NCBI GenBank assembly: GCA_964552195.1
Contig: CAZKFM010000002.1
Location: forward strand, 455,333-519,332
Source: CAZKAP01 sp964552195
GTDB taxonomy: Bacteria > Bacteroidota > Bacteroidia > Flavobacteriales > Flavobacteriaceae
Length of the DNA stretch: 64,000 nt
Direction of reading: 5' to 3'
The notes beneath the pieces are model-generated. The model saw only the letters and a program-made list of their open reading frames with translations. It was not told the origin of the DNA and made no database searches. Within the stretch, counting starts at the first letter, position 1, and the number at the start of each line of letters is the position of its first letter. Below, piece after piece: positions 33,729 to 43,018 of the stretch. The position numbers were made by a program, and so were the translations under genes.

Positions 33729-34595
33729 ATGTCTTTGGAGCGCTTTATAGGATTGATGTTTTGGGGGGTGATACTACTCACTATTCCCTCTTGTGATTCG
33801 TTCTTCAAGGAGGAATTCGAAAAGATGCCGCTCGCACGGGTAGGTAATTCCTATTTGTATCTGGAAGACATCGATACGACTCAATTTCTCGGAAAGACAA
33901 AAGAGGATAGTACGGCTCTCATGGCCTCCGTCATTAACAAATGGGCCAGCCAGCAATTGCTGCTCGAAAAATCCAGGATCAATCTGTCTCAGGATAAGAT
34001 GGATGATTTCGACCGTATGGTAGAGAGCTATAAGACTGAATTATACACTCAGGCTTACATAGAAGAACTGACCCGTGCGTTTGCCGATACCCTGGTAAAA
34101 ACCGAAGAACTGGAAGAATTCTACCGGCAGGAAAAGGAAAACTTCCGCCTTTCTGAACGCATTGTTCAGCTTCGTTTTCTTCAGGTTCCGGACGAACTCC
34201 AGGAATTGGAGGAGGTAAAGCGCCGTCTGGATGCCTTTGGTTCTGAGGACAAGGTCTTTCTGGATTCGATGCGAATTCACTTTAAAAAGGTGCACTTTGA
34301 CCACGATACCTGGGTGAGCGCATCACGACTCATGAGGGAGATCCCTAATCTGAATTATCAGAATTTCGATAAGCATATTAAACCGGGCAAATTTTTTGAA
34401 CTTCAGGGTTACGATGGACTGTACATAGGTAAAGTTACCGGATCCGCTTCTGTCAACGACCTGGCACCATTTGAATACATTATGCCTGAACTTAAAAAGC
34501 TCTTCCTGAACCGCAAGCGCCTCAAGTATGTGAAAGACCTGGAGACTGAAATTCTGGGCGAGGCAACACAATCCAAGGAATACGAAAGATATTAA
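33729..34595 (+). CDS. SurA/PrsA-like periplasmic chaperone lipoprotein
   Basis: This 288-residue protein has a lipoprotein signal (cysteine in LLTIPSCDSFF) and a long helical SurA_N-like region (about 50-140). It is followed by a beta-containing region where a parvulin domain would be expected; I cannot recognise a clear PPIC motif there. It lies 4 bases before a gene with clear parvulin domains and probably forms one operon with it and a MoxR ATPase. A chaperone for outer-membrane proteins is the likely role. Confidence 0.72.
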   Translation: MSLERFIGLMFWGVILLTIPSCDSFFKEEFEKMPLARVGNSYLYLEDIDTTQFLGKTKEDSTALMASVINKWASQQLLLEKSRINLSQDKMDDFDRMVESYKTELYTQAYIEELTRAFADTLVKTEELEEFYRQEKENFRLSERIVQLRFLQVPDELQELEEVKRRLDAFGSEDKVFLDSMRIHFKKVHFDHDTWVSASRLMREIPNLNYQNFDKHIKPGKFFELQGYDGLYIGKVTGSASVNDLAPFEYIMPELKKLFLNRKRLKYVKDLETEILGEATQSKEYERY

Positions 34596-34599
34596 TTCC

Positions 34600-36249
34600 A
34601 TGAACCGCAATATCAATTTCGGGGCACTCGCCGTCGCCTCCATCTGGCTGATGAGTGCTGCAACCACAACGCAACCCGCAATCTACCACCACCCGGACTC
34701 ACTTACAGCATCAGATTCCATAGGCAATGAGCGTGCATCGTCGTCTCTGATTTCCAAACGCGATTCTCTTGCCCGTGTTGCTGTGGACAGCAGCCTGCTG
34801 CAACCCGTCAAGCAATCCGATTACCAATGGATGGTGGAAACCATAACCGGTATTCGAAAGGTTAATTCAGAAAAGGGCGAAAGCGAGGAATTTCCTGTTG
34901 TCGCCGCTGTATCCCAGGTTCAGGACTCGCTACAGCAGAAATCGGATACTATACCCATGACCCGGATTAAAATAGACGGAGTGGCAGCTGTTGTGGGGGA
35001 TTACGTGATACTCGATTCGGATGTCGATAAGCTCATGCTCGACCTGGAGACTCAGGGGGCCTCACCGGAGGACGTTACGCCCTGTCAGCTTCTTGGAAAA
35101 CTCATGGAAGACCGCCTGTACGCTCATCATGCCGTGCAGGATAGCCTCTTGGTTTCGGATGACGAAATCAATGCCCGTATCGATGCACAGATTCAGGAAT
35201 TAACTTCCCGCGTTGGTGGTATCGAGAAATTGCTAGAATTCTACAAGAAGCCGGATCTTCCGACATTCCGTCAGGAGCTTTTTAACATCAACAAGCTCCA
35301 GATGTTATCGGAGAATATGCGCGGCAAGGTAGTGGAAGAAGTTCAGGTTACTCCGGAGGAGGTTCGTCAGTTTTTCCTGTCGATACCGGAAAACCAACTG
35401 CCCGTTTTTGGAGCCGAGCTAGAAATCGCCCAGATCGTCAAGCAGCCCAAGCCCTCCGAGGAAGAAAAACAACGGGTGATTAGCCGGTTGAAGAAAATTA
35501 AGCAGGATGTGGAAGACCGGGCATCGAGTTTCAGTATTAAGGCGGTGCTCTATTCGGAAGACCCCGGCTCGAAGGATAACGGGGGGGCGTATAGCATAAC
35601 TCGTGAAACCAGTTTCGTCAAGGAGTTCAAGGACGTGGCCTTCAGCCTGAAGGAAGGCGAGATTTCTGAGCCTTTTGAAACCGTATTCGGGTATCATATT
35701 ATTTACATGGAGCGGATTCGCGGACAGGAAAGGGATCTTAGGCATATTCTCATGATACCCAAGATCTCCGATGAATCCATCCGGGAGGCACGTAGCGAGC
35801 TGGACAGCATTCGACAGCACATTCTGGAGGGCAAGTACACCTTCGAGGAAGCAGCCCTTAACTTTTCGGATGAAGAGGAGACCAAGTTCGAGGGAGGTAA
35901 ACTCAGAAACCCTTATGATTTCAGCTCCCGTTTCGAGCTTACCAAGATGGACCCTACCCTGTACAATCAAATACGGGACCTAAAGGATGACGAGATCACC
36001 CTGCCCCTGCGGGAGGACGACCCCCGGGGAGGACCTCCTAAATTCAAGATTATGAAGGTGTCCAACCGCTATGACGAACACCGGGCCGACTTTGGTCAGG
36101 ATTACCTCAAAATTCAGGAGCTCGCATTGAGGGAGAAGCAACTTCGCGAAATAGGGGAGTGGATCAACAAGAAAATCGAGGATACATACATACAAGTAAA
36201 TGATTCCAATAAAGATTGCAACTTTGCAAATAATTGGATCAAGGAATAA
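34600..36249 (+). CDS. SurA-like peptidylprolyl isomerase with parvulin domains
   Basis: This 549-residue exported protein has a signal peptide at about 1-25, a low-complexity linker to about 120, and a SurA_N helical domain (about 130-250, KIDGVAAVVGDYVILDSDVD). Two parvulin-like domains follow at about 265-370 (YSEDPGSKDNGGAYSI, FGYHIIYMERI) and 375-480 (RHILMIPKISDE, NFSDEEETKFEGGKL). It should assist outer-membrane protein folding. It overlaps or abuts the MoxR gene. Confidence 0.9.
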   Translation: MNRNINFGALAVASIWLMSAATTTQPAIYHHPDSLTASDSIGNERASSSLISKRDSLARVAVDSSLLQPVKQSDYQWMVETITGIRKVNSEKGESEEFPVVAAVSQVQDSLQQKSDTIPMTRIKIDGVAAVVGDYVILDSDVDKLMLDLETQGASPEDVTPCQLLGKLMEDRLYAHHAVQDSLLVSDDEINARIDAQIQELTSRVGGIEKLLEFYKKPDLPTFRQELFNINKLQMLSENMRGKVVEEVQVTPEEVRQFFLSIPENQLPVFGAELEIAQIVKQPKPSEEEKQRVISRLKKIKQDVEDRASSFSIKAVLYSEDPGSKDNGGAYSITRETSFVKEFKDVAFSLKEGEISEPFETVFGYHIIYMERIRGQERDLRHILMIPKISDESIREARSELDSIRQHILEGKYTFEEAALNFSDEEETKFEGGKLRNPYDFSSRFELTKMDPTLYNQIRDLKDDEITLPLREDDPRGGPPKFKIMKVSNRYDEHRADFGQDYLKIQELALREKQLREIGEWINKKIEDTYIQVNDSNKDCNFANNWIKE

Positions 36250-36254
36250 ATCGT

Positions 36255-37208
36255 ATGACCGATAAGCAAGCCGCCGACGAACTTTTGGTTAAACACTCAC
36301 AGCTTAAGAGGATTATCGGTCAGGTAATCATCGGGCAGGAGGAAGTGGTCGACCAGATACTACTGTCCGTATACAGTGGGGGACACTGCCTGTTGGTGGG
36401 TGTGCCCGGTCTGGCGAAGACTCTGATGGTACATACCATAGCCAGTGCACTGGGATTAAATTTCAAACGCATACAGTTCACGCCCGACCTCATGCCCAGT
36501 GATATTATTGGAAGTGAGATCCTGGACAATGACCGAAATTTCAGATTTGTCAAAGGTCCGGTATTCGCTAATATCATTCTGGCCGACGAGATAAACCGGA
36601 CCCCTCCCAAAACCCAATCGGCTCTGCTCGAGGCCATGCAGGAAAAGTCGGTTACCGTAGCCGGTGAGCGTCATCAGTTGCCCAGGCCCTATTTTGTCCT
36701 TGCCACACAGAATCCGATAGAACAGGAGGGAACCTATCCGCTGCCCGAGGCCCAGCTGGACCGCTTTATGTTTTCCATTCAGCTGGACTATCCATCGTTG
36801 GAGGAGGAAATAGAGGTGGTTAAATCCACCACCAATGATGAGGAGGTGACCATACAGCCCCTGCACAATGCTGAAAGCCTGCTGGAGATTCAGCATCTGG
36901 TGCGACGAGTGCCTGTTACGGAAAGCGTAATCGAATACGCAGTTACCTTGGTGAACCGAAGTCGGCCGGGTGGAAAACATGCAACGGATTTTGTCAATAC
37001 CTACATCGAGTGGGGGGCGGGTCCAAGAGCGTCTCAGAATCTCGTGCTCGCCGCCAAAGCCCATGCACTCATACGAGGAAAATACGTGCCCGATCACGAC
37101 GACATACGCGCCGTAGCTCCCAGTGTGATGAGGCACAGGGTACTCAAGAATTACAAGGCCGAGGCGGAAGGTATCGATGCCGGCAGGATCGTTCAGGAAC
37201 TCTACTGA
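36255..37208 (+). CDS. MoxR family AAA+ ATPase
   Basis: This 317-residue ATPase has Walker A GVPGLAKT, Walker B ILADEINRTPPKTQ and sensor FVLATQNPIEQEGTYPLPEAQLD. ATG 36255 is preferred to the TTG at 36234, which would sit within the upstream gene. MoxR proteins are chaperone-like and usually precede DUF58 and von Willebrand genes; here none follows, so this copy is separated from that context and tied to the SurA-like gene instead. Confidence 0.93.
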   Translation: MTDKQAADELLVKHSQLKRIIGQVIIGQEEVVDQILLSVYSGGHCLLVGVPGLAKTLMVHTIASALGLNFKRIQFTPDLMPSDIIGSEILDNDRNFRFVKGPVFANIILADEINRTPPKTQSALLEAMQEKSVTVAGERHQLPRPYFVLATQNPIEQEGTYPLPEAQLDRFMFSIQLDYPSLEEEIEVVKSTTNDEEVTIQPLHNAESLLEIQHLVRRVPVTESVIEYAVTLVNRSRPGGKHATDFVNTYIEWGAGPRASQNLVLAAKAHALIRGKYVPDHDDIRAVAPSVMRHRVLKNYKAEAEGIDAGRIVQELY

Positions 37209-37275
37209 TTCCGTATTTCCCGATATAAGGGTACTGCCGGGGCACCAGGCCCGACGTTACGGTGCGCCCTTTCTC

Positions 37276-37306
37276 TTTAATTCCACCTTTCTATTTCTTA
37301 CTTTTG
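37276..37306 (+). promoter_or_regulatory. Promoter of the aconitase gene
   Basis: TTTA at 37276-37279, 19 bases, then TACTTTTG at 37299-37306; the aconitase ATG is 22 bases further. Confidence 0.5.
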
Positions 37307-37327
37307 CGGGACAAAAATTGATCGTAT

Positions 37328-39604
37328 ATGGCATTTGATATCGATGTAATCCGCAAAGTTTACGAAAGAATGGGAGCCCGGGTTAACGCCGCCCGCGAAG
37401 TGGTGGGCAAGTCTCTTACCCTGTCCGAGAAAATTCTCTACTCCCACCTTTGGGATGGCAATCCGGACCGGGCCTTCCAGCGAGGAGTGGATTATGTCGA
37501 TTTTGCCCCGGACCGAGTGGCCTGTCAGGATGCGACAGCTCAGATGGCCTTATTGCAGTTCATGCATGCCGGAAAGCCTAAGGTTGCCGTTCCTACGACG
37601 GTGCACTGCGATCACCTGATACAGGCGAAACAAGGGGCCGCAGCCGATCTGCAAAGGGCCAACGAGACCAGCAATGAGGTCTTTGATTTCCTGGAGTCCG
37701 TATCCAACAAATACGGCATAGGCTTCTGGAAGCCCGGGGCGGGTATCATACATCAGGTGGTACTCGAGAATTATGCGTTTCCTGGCGGGATGATGATCGG
37801 GACCGATTCCCATACCGTAAATGCGGGAGGACTGGGGATGGTAGCCGTGGGGGTCGGAGGTGCCGATGCGGTGGATGTCATGTCCGGTATGCCCTGGGAA
37901 CTCAAGTTTCCCAAGTTAATTGGTGTTAAGCTCACCGGTAAACTCAGCGGATGGACGGCACCCAAAGATGTCATTCTCAAGGTAGCGGATATACTTACGG
38001 TGAAAGGGGGGACAGGAGCCATAGTAGAGTACTTCGGTGAAGGGGCCGTGTCCATGTCCTGTACCGGTAAGGGAACCATTTGCAATATGGGAGCGGAAAT
38101 AGGAGCAACTACTTCTACTTTCGGTTATGACGAGTCCATGGATCGTTATCTCAGGGCTACGGACCGTTCCGATGTGGCCGATGCGGCCCGTGAGGTGAGG
38201 GAACACCTGACTGCAGATCCTGAGGTTTACTCAAACCCGGAATCCTATTTTGACCAGGTCATCGAGATCGATCTCAATACCCTGGAGCCACACCTGAACG
38301 GACCCTTCACTCCAGATCTGGCGACTCCCATATCCCGTATGGGTCAGGCTGCGCGGGAGAATGACTGGCCATTGCGCGTAGAGGTGGGGCTCATTGGTTC
38401 CTGCACCAATTCTTCCTACGAGGACATCTCCAGGGCCGCCTCACTAGCGAAACAGGTATCGGAGAAGAACCTGAAAACGAAATCGCAGTTTACCATTACC
38501 CCAGGTTCGGAACAGGTGCGGTATACCATTGAACGCGATGGTTTTATAGAGACTTTCGAGTCTATAGGAGCTACGGTCTTTGCCAATGCCTGTGGCCCGT
38601 GTATCGGTATGTGGGACCGTTACGGGGATGAAGCCGCTAATGGCCCACGAAATACCATAGTACACTCCTTCAACCGGAACTTTGCCAAAAGGGCCGATGG
38701 AAACCCGAATACCCTGGCTTTCGTCGGATCACCGGAGATGGTTACTGCCATTGCCATTGCCGGAAGGCTTGACTTTAATCCCATGTCGGATACTCTGATC
38801 AATGAGGACGGGGATGAGGTGCGGCTCGATGAGCCCAGAGGATATGAACTCCCACCTGAAGGATTCGCCGTTGAGGACGCAGGTTACGTGGAGCCGCTGG
38901 AGGATGGATCAGGTGTTGTGGTTGCCGTATCACCCGACTCTCAGCGACTACAGTTGCTCGAGCCTTTCGTTCCTATACAGAACGAAGAATTGAAGGGGAT
39001 GAAACTGCTGATTAAGGCCTACGGGAAGTGCACAACGGATCACATTTCGATGGCAGGGCCCTGGCTGAGGTACAGGGGACACCTGGATAACATAGCGAAC
39101 AACACCCTCATTGGTGCCGTAAATGCCTTTAATCAGAAGACCAACTTTGTGAAGAACCAGCTTACAGGCGAATACGGTGCCGTACCCGATACTCAAAGGG
39201 AATACAAGTCCCGCGGTATAGGGTCCATTGTAGTCGGTGACCACAATTACGGCGAGGGTTCTTCCAGGGAGCATGCAGCCATGCAGCCCCGTCACCTCGG
39301 TGTAGCAGTGGTACTGGTAAAGTCTTTTGCGCGTATACACGAGACTAACCTCAAGAAGCAAGGGATGCTGGCGATGACTTTCGCCAATGAAGCGGACTAC
39401 GATAAGATACAGGAGGACGATACCTTCTCCATACCTGATATCGCCGATTTCGCTCCGGATCGGCAGCTGCATCTGGAAATTGAGCACGCCGATGGCCAGA
39501 AGGAGACCATCGCCATGAATCACAGTTATAATGCTCAACAGATTGGCTGGTTCCGTGAGGGTTCGGCGCTCAATGTGATTAAAAAACAGGAACGGGGTGT
39601 ATAA
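37328..39604 (+). CDS. Aconitate hydratase
   Basis: This 758-residue TCA-cycle enzyme interconverts citrate and isocitrate through a [4Fe-4S] cluster. Cluster cysteines are in IGSCTNSSYED and FANACGPCIGMW. The swivel domain follows after a linker near residue 500 (KAYGKCTTDHISMAGPW, DHNYGEGSSREHAA). The length resembles the mitochondrial-type enzyme common in Bacteroidota. Two small genes follow in the same direction, the last of them carotenoid-related. Confidence 0.95.
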   Translation: MAFDIDVIRKVYERMGARVNAAREVVGKSLTLSEKILYSHLWDGNPDRAFQRGVDYVDFAPDRVACQDATAQMALLQFMHAGKPKVAVPTTVHCDHLIQAKQGAAADLQRANETSNEVFDFLESVSNKYGIGFWKPGAGIIHQVVLENYAFPGGMMIGTDSHTVNAGGLGMVAVGVGGADAVDVMSGMPWELKFPKLIGVKLTGKLSGWTAPKDVILKVADILTVKGGTGAIVEYFGEGAVSMSCTGKGTICNMGAEIGATTSTFGYDESMDRYLRATDRSDVADAAREVREHLTADPEVYSNPESYFDQVIEIDLNTLEPHLNGPFTPDLATPISRMGQAARENDWPLRVEVGLIGSCTNSSYEDISRAASLAKQVSEKNLKTKSQFTITPGSEQVRYTIERDGFIETFESIGATVFANACGPCIGMWDRYGDEAANGPRNTIVHSFNRNFAKRADGNPNTLAFVGSPEMVTAIAIAGRLDFNPMSDTLINEDGDEVRLDEPRGYELPPEGFAVEDAGYVEPLEDGSGVVVAVSPDSQRLQLLEPFVPIQNEELKGMKLLIKAYGKCTTDHISMAGPWLRYRGHLDNIANNTLIGAVNAFNQKTNFVKNQLTGEYGAVPDTQREYKSRGIGSIVVGDHNYGEGSSREHAAMQPRHLGVAVVLVKSFARIHETNLKKQGMLAMTFANEADYDKIQEDDTFSIPDIADFAPDRQLHLEIEHADGQKETIAMNHSYNAQQIGWFREGSALNVIKKQERGV

Positions 39605-39629
39605 AGGTGAATGCTAAACAGCCAACGGA

Positions 39630-40190
39630 ATGAAACTCAGGAAGCGAACATGGATCAACCTGCTGATCATTGCAGTTGTACTTTCTTTCTTCGTGACCCC
39701 TCTGGGGTATTATGCCAAGCTTTGGGCCAACAGGGCCTTTGCCGCCAGTCCTGAGTTCATAGAGGCAAGCGACCGCAGGCCCATAGCCGACTACCAATGG
39801 CGGCTCAAGGATGAGCAGTGGAATGTGTTTAATTTTGAACGCTCCCGCCACAAGGTGGTATTCGTGTATTTCTGGCAGTCCTGGAAATTGCCTTCACAGG
39901 CCGAATTGAAAAGCATACAGGCTTTTTACGATCGTTTCTCCCGACAGGTGGAATTTTACATAGTAACCAACGAAGACCGAGAACCCGTCGAGGCATTTAT
40001 GGAGAAGTACGGCTATACTTTTCCGGTGACCTACCTGATTATCGGAGATGTTGCTCCCTTCGAATTCGAGGTGCCATCGAGTTATCTGATCGACAAGAAG
40101 GGCGGGATTGCCATAGAACAGCACGGCATAGCCGATTGGGACGATAAGAAACTGTTCATGAGGATAGCGCGCATGCTGAAAGAGGAATAA
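39630..40190 (+). CDS. Membrane-anchored thioredoxin-fold protein lacking cysteines
   Basis: This 186-residue protein has one N-terminal membrane segment (about 9-30) and a thioredoxin-like domain (KVVFVYFWQSWKLPSQAELKSI). The position of WCxxC reads FWQSWKLPSQ, and the protein contains no cysteine at all. The cis-proline equivalent appears in VPSSYLIDKKGGI. It cannot be a thiol reductase; a structural or binding role is possible. It lies between the aconitase gene and the crtA-like gene, 6 bases before the latter. Confidence 0.82.
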   Translation: MKLRKRTWINLLIIAVVLSFFVTPLGYYAKLWANRAFAASPEFIEASDRRPIADYQWRLKDEQWNVFNFERSRHKVVFVYFWQSWKLPSQAELKSIQAFYDRFSRQVEFYIVTNEDREPVEAFMEKYGYTFPVTYLIIGDVAPFEFEVPSSYLIDKKGGIAIEQHGIADWDDKKLFMRIARMLKEE

Positions 40191-40196
40191 TACCGT

Positions 40197-40913
40197 ATGA
40201 CGGAACAGGTACAAATCTCCACACTCACCCTCTTCAAGTTTACAGGTTTGTTCGACAGGCTCTGGGCTTTCGGGCAGATGCAGTTCGCCCACAGTGGACT
40301 AGCTCGCGCAGAGGGGCAGGAGTTCTACAAACTTATGGGAAGCGGGGGGAAGCGTTTTTCACCCTGGCCGGACTGGGGAGTATATGCGCTCTTGCAGGTT
40401 TGGCGCTCGGAGGAAGATGCAATCCGTTTCTTCAATGCGGCTCCCGTATGGAAACACTATACAGGCAGGTCATCGGAGCGTTGGACGCTGTTCTTAAGAA
40501 ATAAAGTGGCCAGGGGAACCTGGGATGGAAAGTTACCTTTTCGCGCTTTGGACGAGCTTCCGGGCATTCCCCATACCCTGGTTTTGACCCGGGCGACCAT
40601 TCGCAATCGGGACCTTTGGCGCTTTTGGAAGTATGTGCCGGAATCCCAGCTGGGGCTGTACGAACAACCCCAGCTCATTTACACCAAGGGAGTAGGTGAA
40701 TGGCCCATTAAGAACATGGCCACCCTATCGATATGGAAGGGCGAAGACGGCATAAGGGAGTTTGCTTACCGCAATCGGGGCCATCAGAAGGCTATTGAAC
40801 TCACACGCAAATACGACTGGTATTCCGAAGAATTATTCAGTCGCTTTCAGATTTATAAGTCCACAGGCTCCTGGCAGGGGCTGGAGAACTCATTGAGTGT
40901 TGCCGCCGGATAG
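40197..40913 (+). CDS. CrtA-like (spheroidene monooxygenase family) carotenoid oxygenase
   Basis: This 238-residue protein matches the CrtA/spheroidene monooxygenase family: LTLFKFTGLFDRLWAFGQMQ, KLMGSGGKRFSPWPDWGVYALLQVW, and the late segment MATLSIWKGEDGIREFAYR. In purple bacteria CrtA adds a 2-keto group; in myxol-making flavobacteria a CrtA relative is reported as a 2'-hydroxylase. It converges with the cruF gene of the carotenoid operon with 6 bases between stops, so a role in final end-group oxidation is likely. It is transcribed separately from the crt operon. Confidence 0.82.
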   Translation: MTEQVQISTLTLFKFTGLFDRLWAFGQMQFAHSGLARAEGQEFYKLMGSGGKRFSPWPDWGVYALLQVWRSEEDAIRFFNAAPVWKHYTGRSSERWTLFLRNKVARGTWDGKLPFRALDELPGIPHTLVLTRATIRNRDLWRFWKYVPESQLGLYEQPQLIYTKGVGEWPIKNMATLSIWKGEDGIREFAYRNRGHQKAIELTRKYDWYSEELFSRFQIYKSTGSWQGLENSLSVAAG

Positions 40914-40919
40914 GGTCGT

Positions 40920-41546
40920 TTAGCTCAGGGCAAAAAAAGCGAAAAAGACCAGCTGTGCGAGGAAGGTATGCAAACTGACCTGGTAATCGCCTTTGATCTT
41001 AAGGCTCCCCAGTATCCCCTGAAAAATCAGTGCCAGGGCAAACCAGCTGATGTAGTTCTCGACCGGAGGTTCTCCGGAAAACGACCAGAAATCAAATCGT
41101 GGAGCACTGCGTTCCATAAGCAGGTCGAGGACAAGCATGAGGCAGGCACCTATAAGTGGGGCCAGTGCGTAACTCGGGTACCAGCGGTAGGCAATCTGAA
41201 AAGTAACCAGAGATAGCACGGCCCAGAAAACACCGATCAGGTAGGGCACACCCCAGACCTTAGGGCCGAAATTCTCTCCATAGGCATAATCGCCGAAGGG
41301 GATACCCTGACTCACCCCGATCCACTCGGCCGTCATACCCAAGAGTCCGATAAGGAGAAATACGATCCACTTTCGAATGCTACTCAAGGGGTAAAAAAAC
41401 ACGATTATGATCAGGATCAGTGAGAGGTTTAGCGGTGTTCGTTCTATAAACCAGGTTTCATGCCCCAGAGATATTCCGATCATCGCCGAGATGTGAAACA
41501 ACCAGAGTACCCCTATAGGATATGCTCGATGCAGTTTGAGTGGCAT
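40920..41546 (-). CDS. cruF: CruF-like carotenoid 1',2'-hydratase
   Basis: This 208-residue integral membrane protein has about seven hydrophobic segments and belongs to the DUF422/CruF carotenoid biosynthesis family (GMTAEWIGVSQGIPFGDYAY, VPYLIGVFWAVL, LDLLMERSAPRFDFW). CruF adds water to the psi end of gamma-carotene-type carotenoids. ATG 41546 is preferred: the longer frame overlaps crtD and lacks family sequence. It is the last gene of the minus-strand crt operon, 10 bases after crtD. Confidence 0.85.
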   Translation of the reverse strand: MPLKLHRAYPIGVLWLFHISAMIGISLGHETWFIERTPLNLSLILIIIVFFYPLSSIRKWIVFLLIGLLGMTAEWIGVSQGIPFGDYAYGENFGPKVWGVPYLIGVFWAVLSLVTFQIAYRWYPSYALAPLIGACLMLVLDLLMERSAPRFDFWSFSGEPPVENYISWFALALIFQGILGSLKIKGDYQVSLHTFLAQLVFFAFFALS

Positions 41547-41556
41547 AGTGGGTCGA

Positions 41557-43017
41557 TTACGGGATAAGGTCTGAGGTAATCCTGCCCGAAAGAAGGCAGA
41601 GTGGAATACCACCCCCCGGATGGACTGATCCTCCGCAAAAATAGAGGTTTTTTATGTCGGAACTGAAGTTGGGGTGTCTCAAAAAAGCTGCAAAGCGATC
41701 GTTGGAGGCGGCACCGTACAGTGCACCCCGGAAGGATTGAGTATCCCTTTGAATACCCGGGGGGTCCCATACAAATTCAGTTCTGATGTGCTTCTGGATT
41801 TCGGTATCCAGCATCCGGTTAATTTTTCGGATGATGAAGTCCCTGACAAGGGTGGTGCGAGACTTCCAGTCCTGTCCGTAATCGCCCGGTGCATTGACCA
41901 TGACAAACCAGTTTTCGTGACCCTCGGGCGCATCATCCCTGCATTCCTTAGAACTGACATTGATATAGATCGTCGGATCGCGGAAAACCTCTTTCTTTTG
42001 GAAAATGGCATCGAATTCACCTGGATAATCTTCGCTGAAGAGGATATTATGCAAGTCAAGCTCTTGAAATTCCCGATCTATGCCCCAGTAGAAATTAAGC
42101 GCAGAACTCGAACGTTCCTGACGTAGTATCTTCTCCGGAGCTTTCTCTTGTGGCAGCAGCTGCCGGTAGGTGGGTACGATGTCCATATTGGATACCACTA
42201 TGTCGGCTCGGACAGGCCCAGTAACGGTCATTACACCCGTGGCCTTGCCGTTGGTGGTTTGTATGCGCTTTACAGGGGTCGCGAAGTGAAATTCAATTCC
42301 CAGATCCAGTGAAAGTCGGTACAAACCCTGACTGATCTGGTGCATGCCACCTTCGGGGAAGTACGTGCCGTAGTGCATTTCCAGATGGGGTATGAGCGAC
42401 ATGATGCCCGGCGTCTTATAGGGGTTGGAGCCGTTATATGTGGCATAACGATTAAAGAGCTGTACCAACTTTTCGTTGGTAAAGGCCCGGCGATTGGTTG
42501 CATCCAGAGTTCCGAAAAGGTCCAGGGAGCCCATGGACGCTATGGCCTTAAGGGTATCTGTACTGAGATAGGTGTTTGCCTTATGCAGTGATTTTTCGAG
42601 GAAAAGACTCCGTGTAAGCTCATACTTACTGCGGTTTTGACGAAGGAAGGAACGTATGCTGCGCGGGTCCTCGCCGAAGCAGTCAGCCGCAGAAGCAATA
42701 AAGTTCTCCTGATCGGCCTCGCAACTAAACCGGGTTCCGTCCTCCCAGAAGTAATTGCAAATGATGTCCTTTCTCTTATATCGGTAATAGTCGCGTGGAT
42801 TCCGGCCATGGAGTTCAAAGAGCTCATCCACATAGTGCGGCATGGTGAACAAGGATGGGCCCATATCGAAACGATACGGCCCGAATTCACGGCTGTGCAA
42901 CTTTCCGCCGGGAACCCGACCGGATTCGAAAACAAGGACCTCGTATCCCCTGGATCGCAAACGGATAGCCGTGGATAACCCCCCGATTCCGGCACCGATT
43001 ACGACGGCTCGGGACAT
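41557..43017 (-). CDS. crtD: CrtD-like carotenoid 3,4-desaturase
   Basis: This 486-residue FAD-dependent desaturase has the Rossmann motif VVIGAGIGGLSTAIRL at its start and the family end motif YFCGGSVHPGGGIPLCLLSG. It is a paralog of crtI, placed between crtZ and cruF. The context and the shared family support 1'-hydroxycarotenoid 3',4'-desaturase rather than phytoene desaturase, which crtI covers. Its start is 1 base after the crtZ stop. The exact reaction is inferred. Confidence 0.85.
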   Translation of the reverse strand: MSRAVVIGAGIGGLSTAIRLRSRGYEVLVFESGRVPGGKLHSREFGPYRFDMGPSLFTMPHYVDELFELHGRNPRDYYRYKRKDIICNYFWEDGTRFSCEADQENFIASAADCFGEDPRSIRSFLRQNRSKYELTRSLFLEKSLHKANTYLSTDTLKAIASMGSLDLFGTLDATNRRAFTNEKLVQLFNRYATYNGSNPYKTPGIMSLIPHLEMHYGTYFPEGGMHQISQGLYRLSLDLGIEFHFATPVKRIQTTNGKATGVMTVTGPVRADIVVSNMDIVPTYRQLLPQEKAPEKILRQERSSSALNFYWGIDREFQELDLHNILFSEDYPGEFDAIFQKKEVFRDPTIYINVSSKECRDDAPEGHENWFVMVNAPGDYGQDWKSRTTLVRDFIIRKINRMLDTEIQKHIRTEFVWDPPGIQRDTQSFRGALYGAASNDRFAAFLRHPNFSSDIKNLYFCGGSVHPGGGIPLCLLSGRITSDLIP

Positions 43018-43018
43018 T

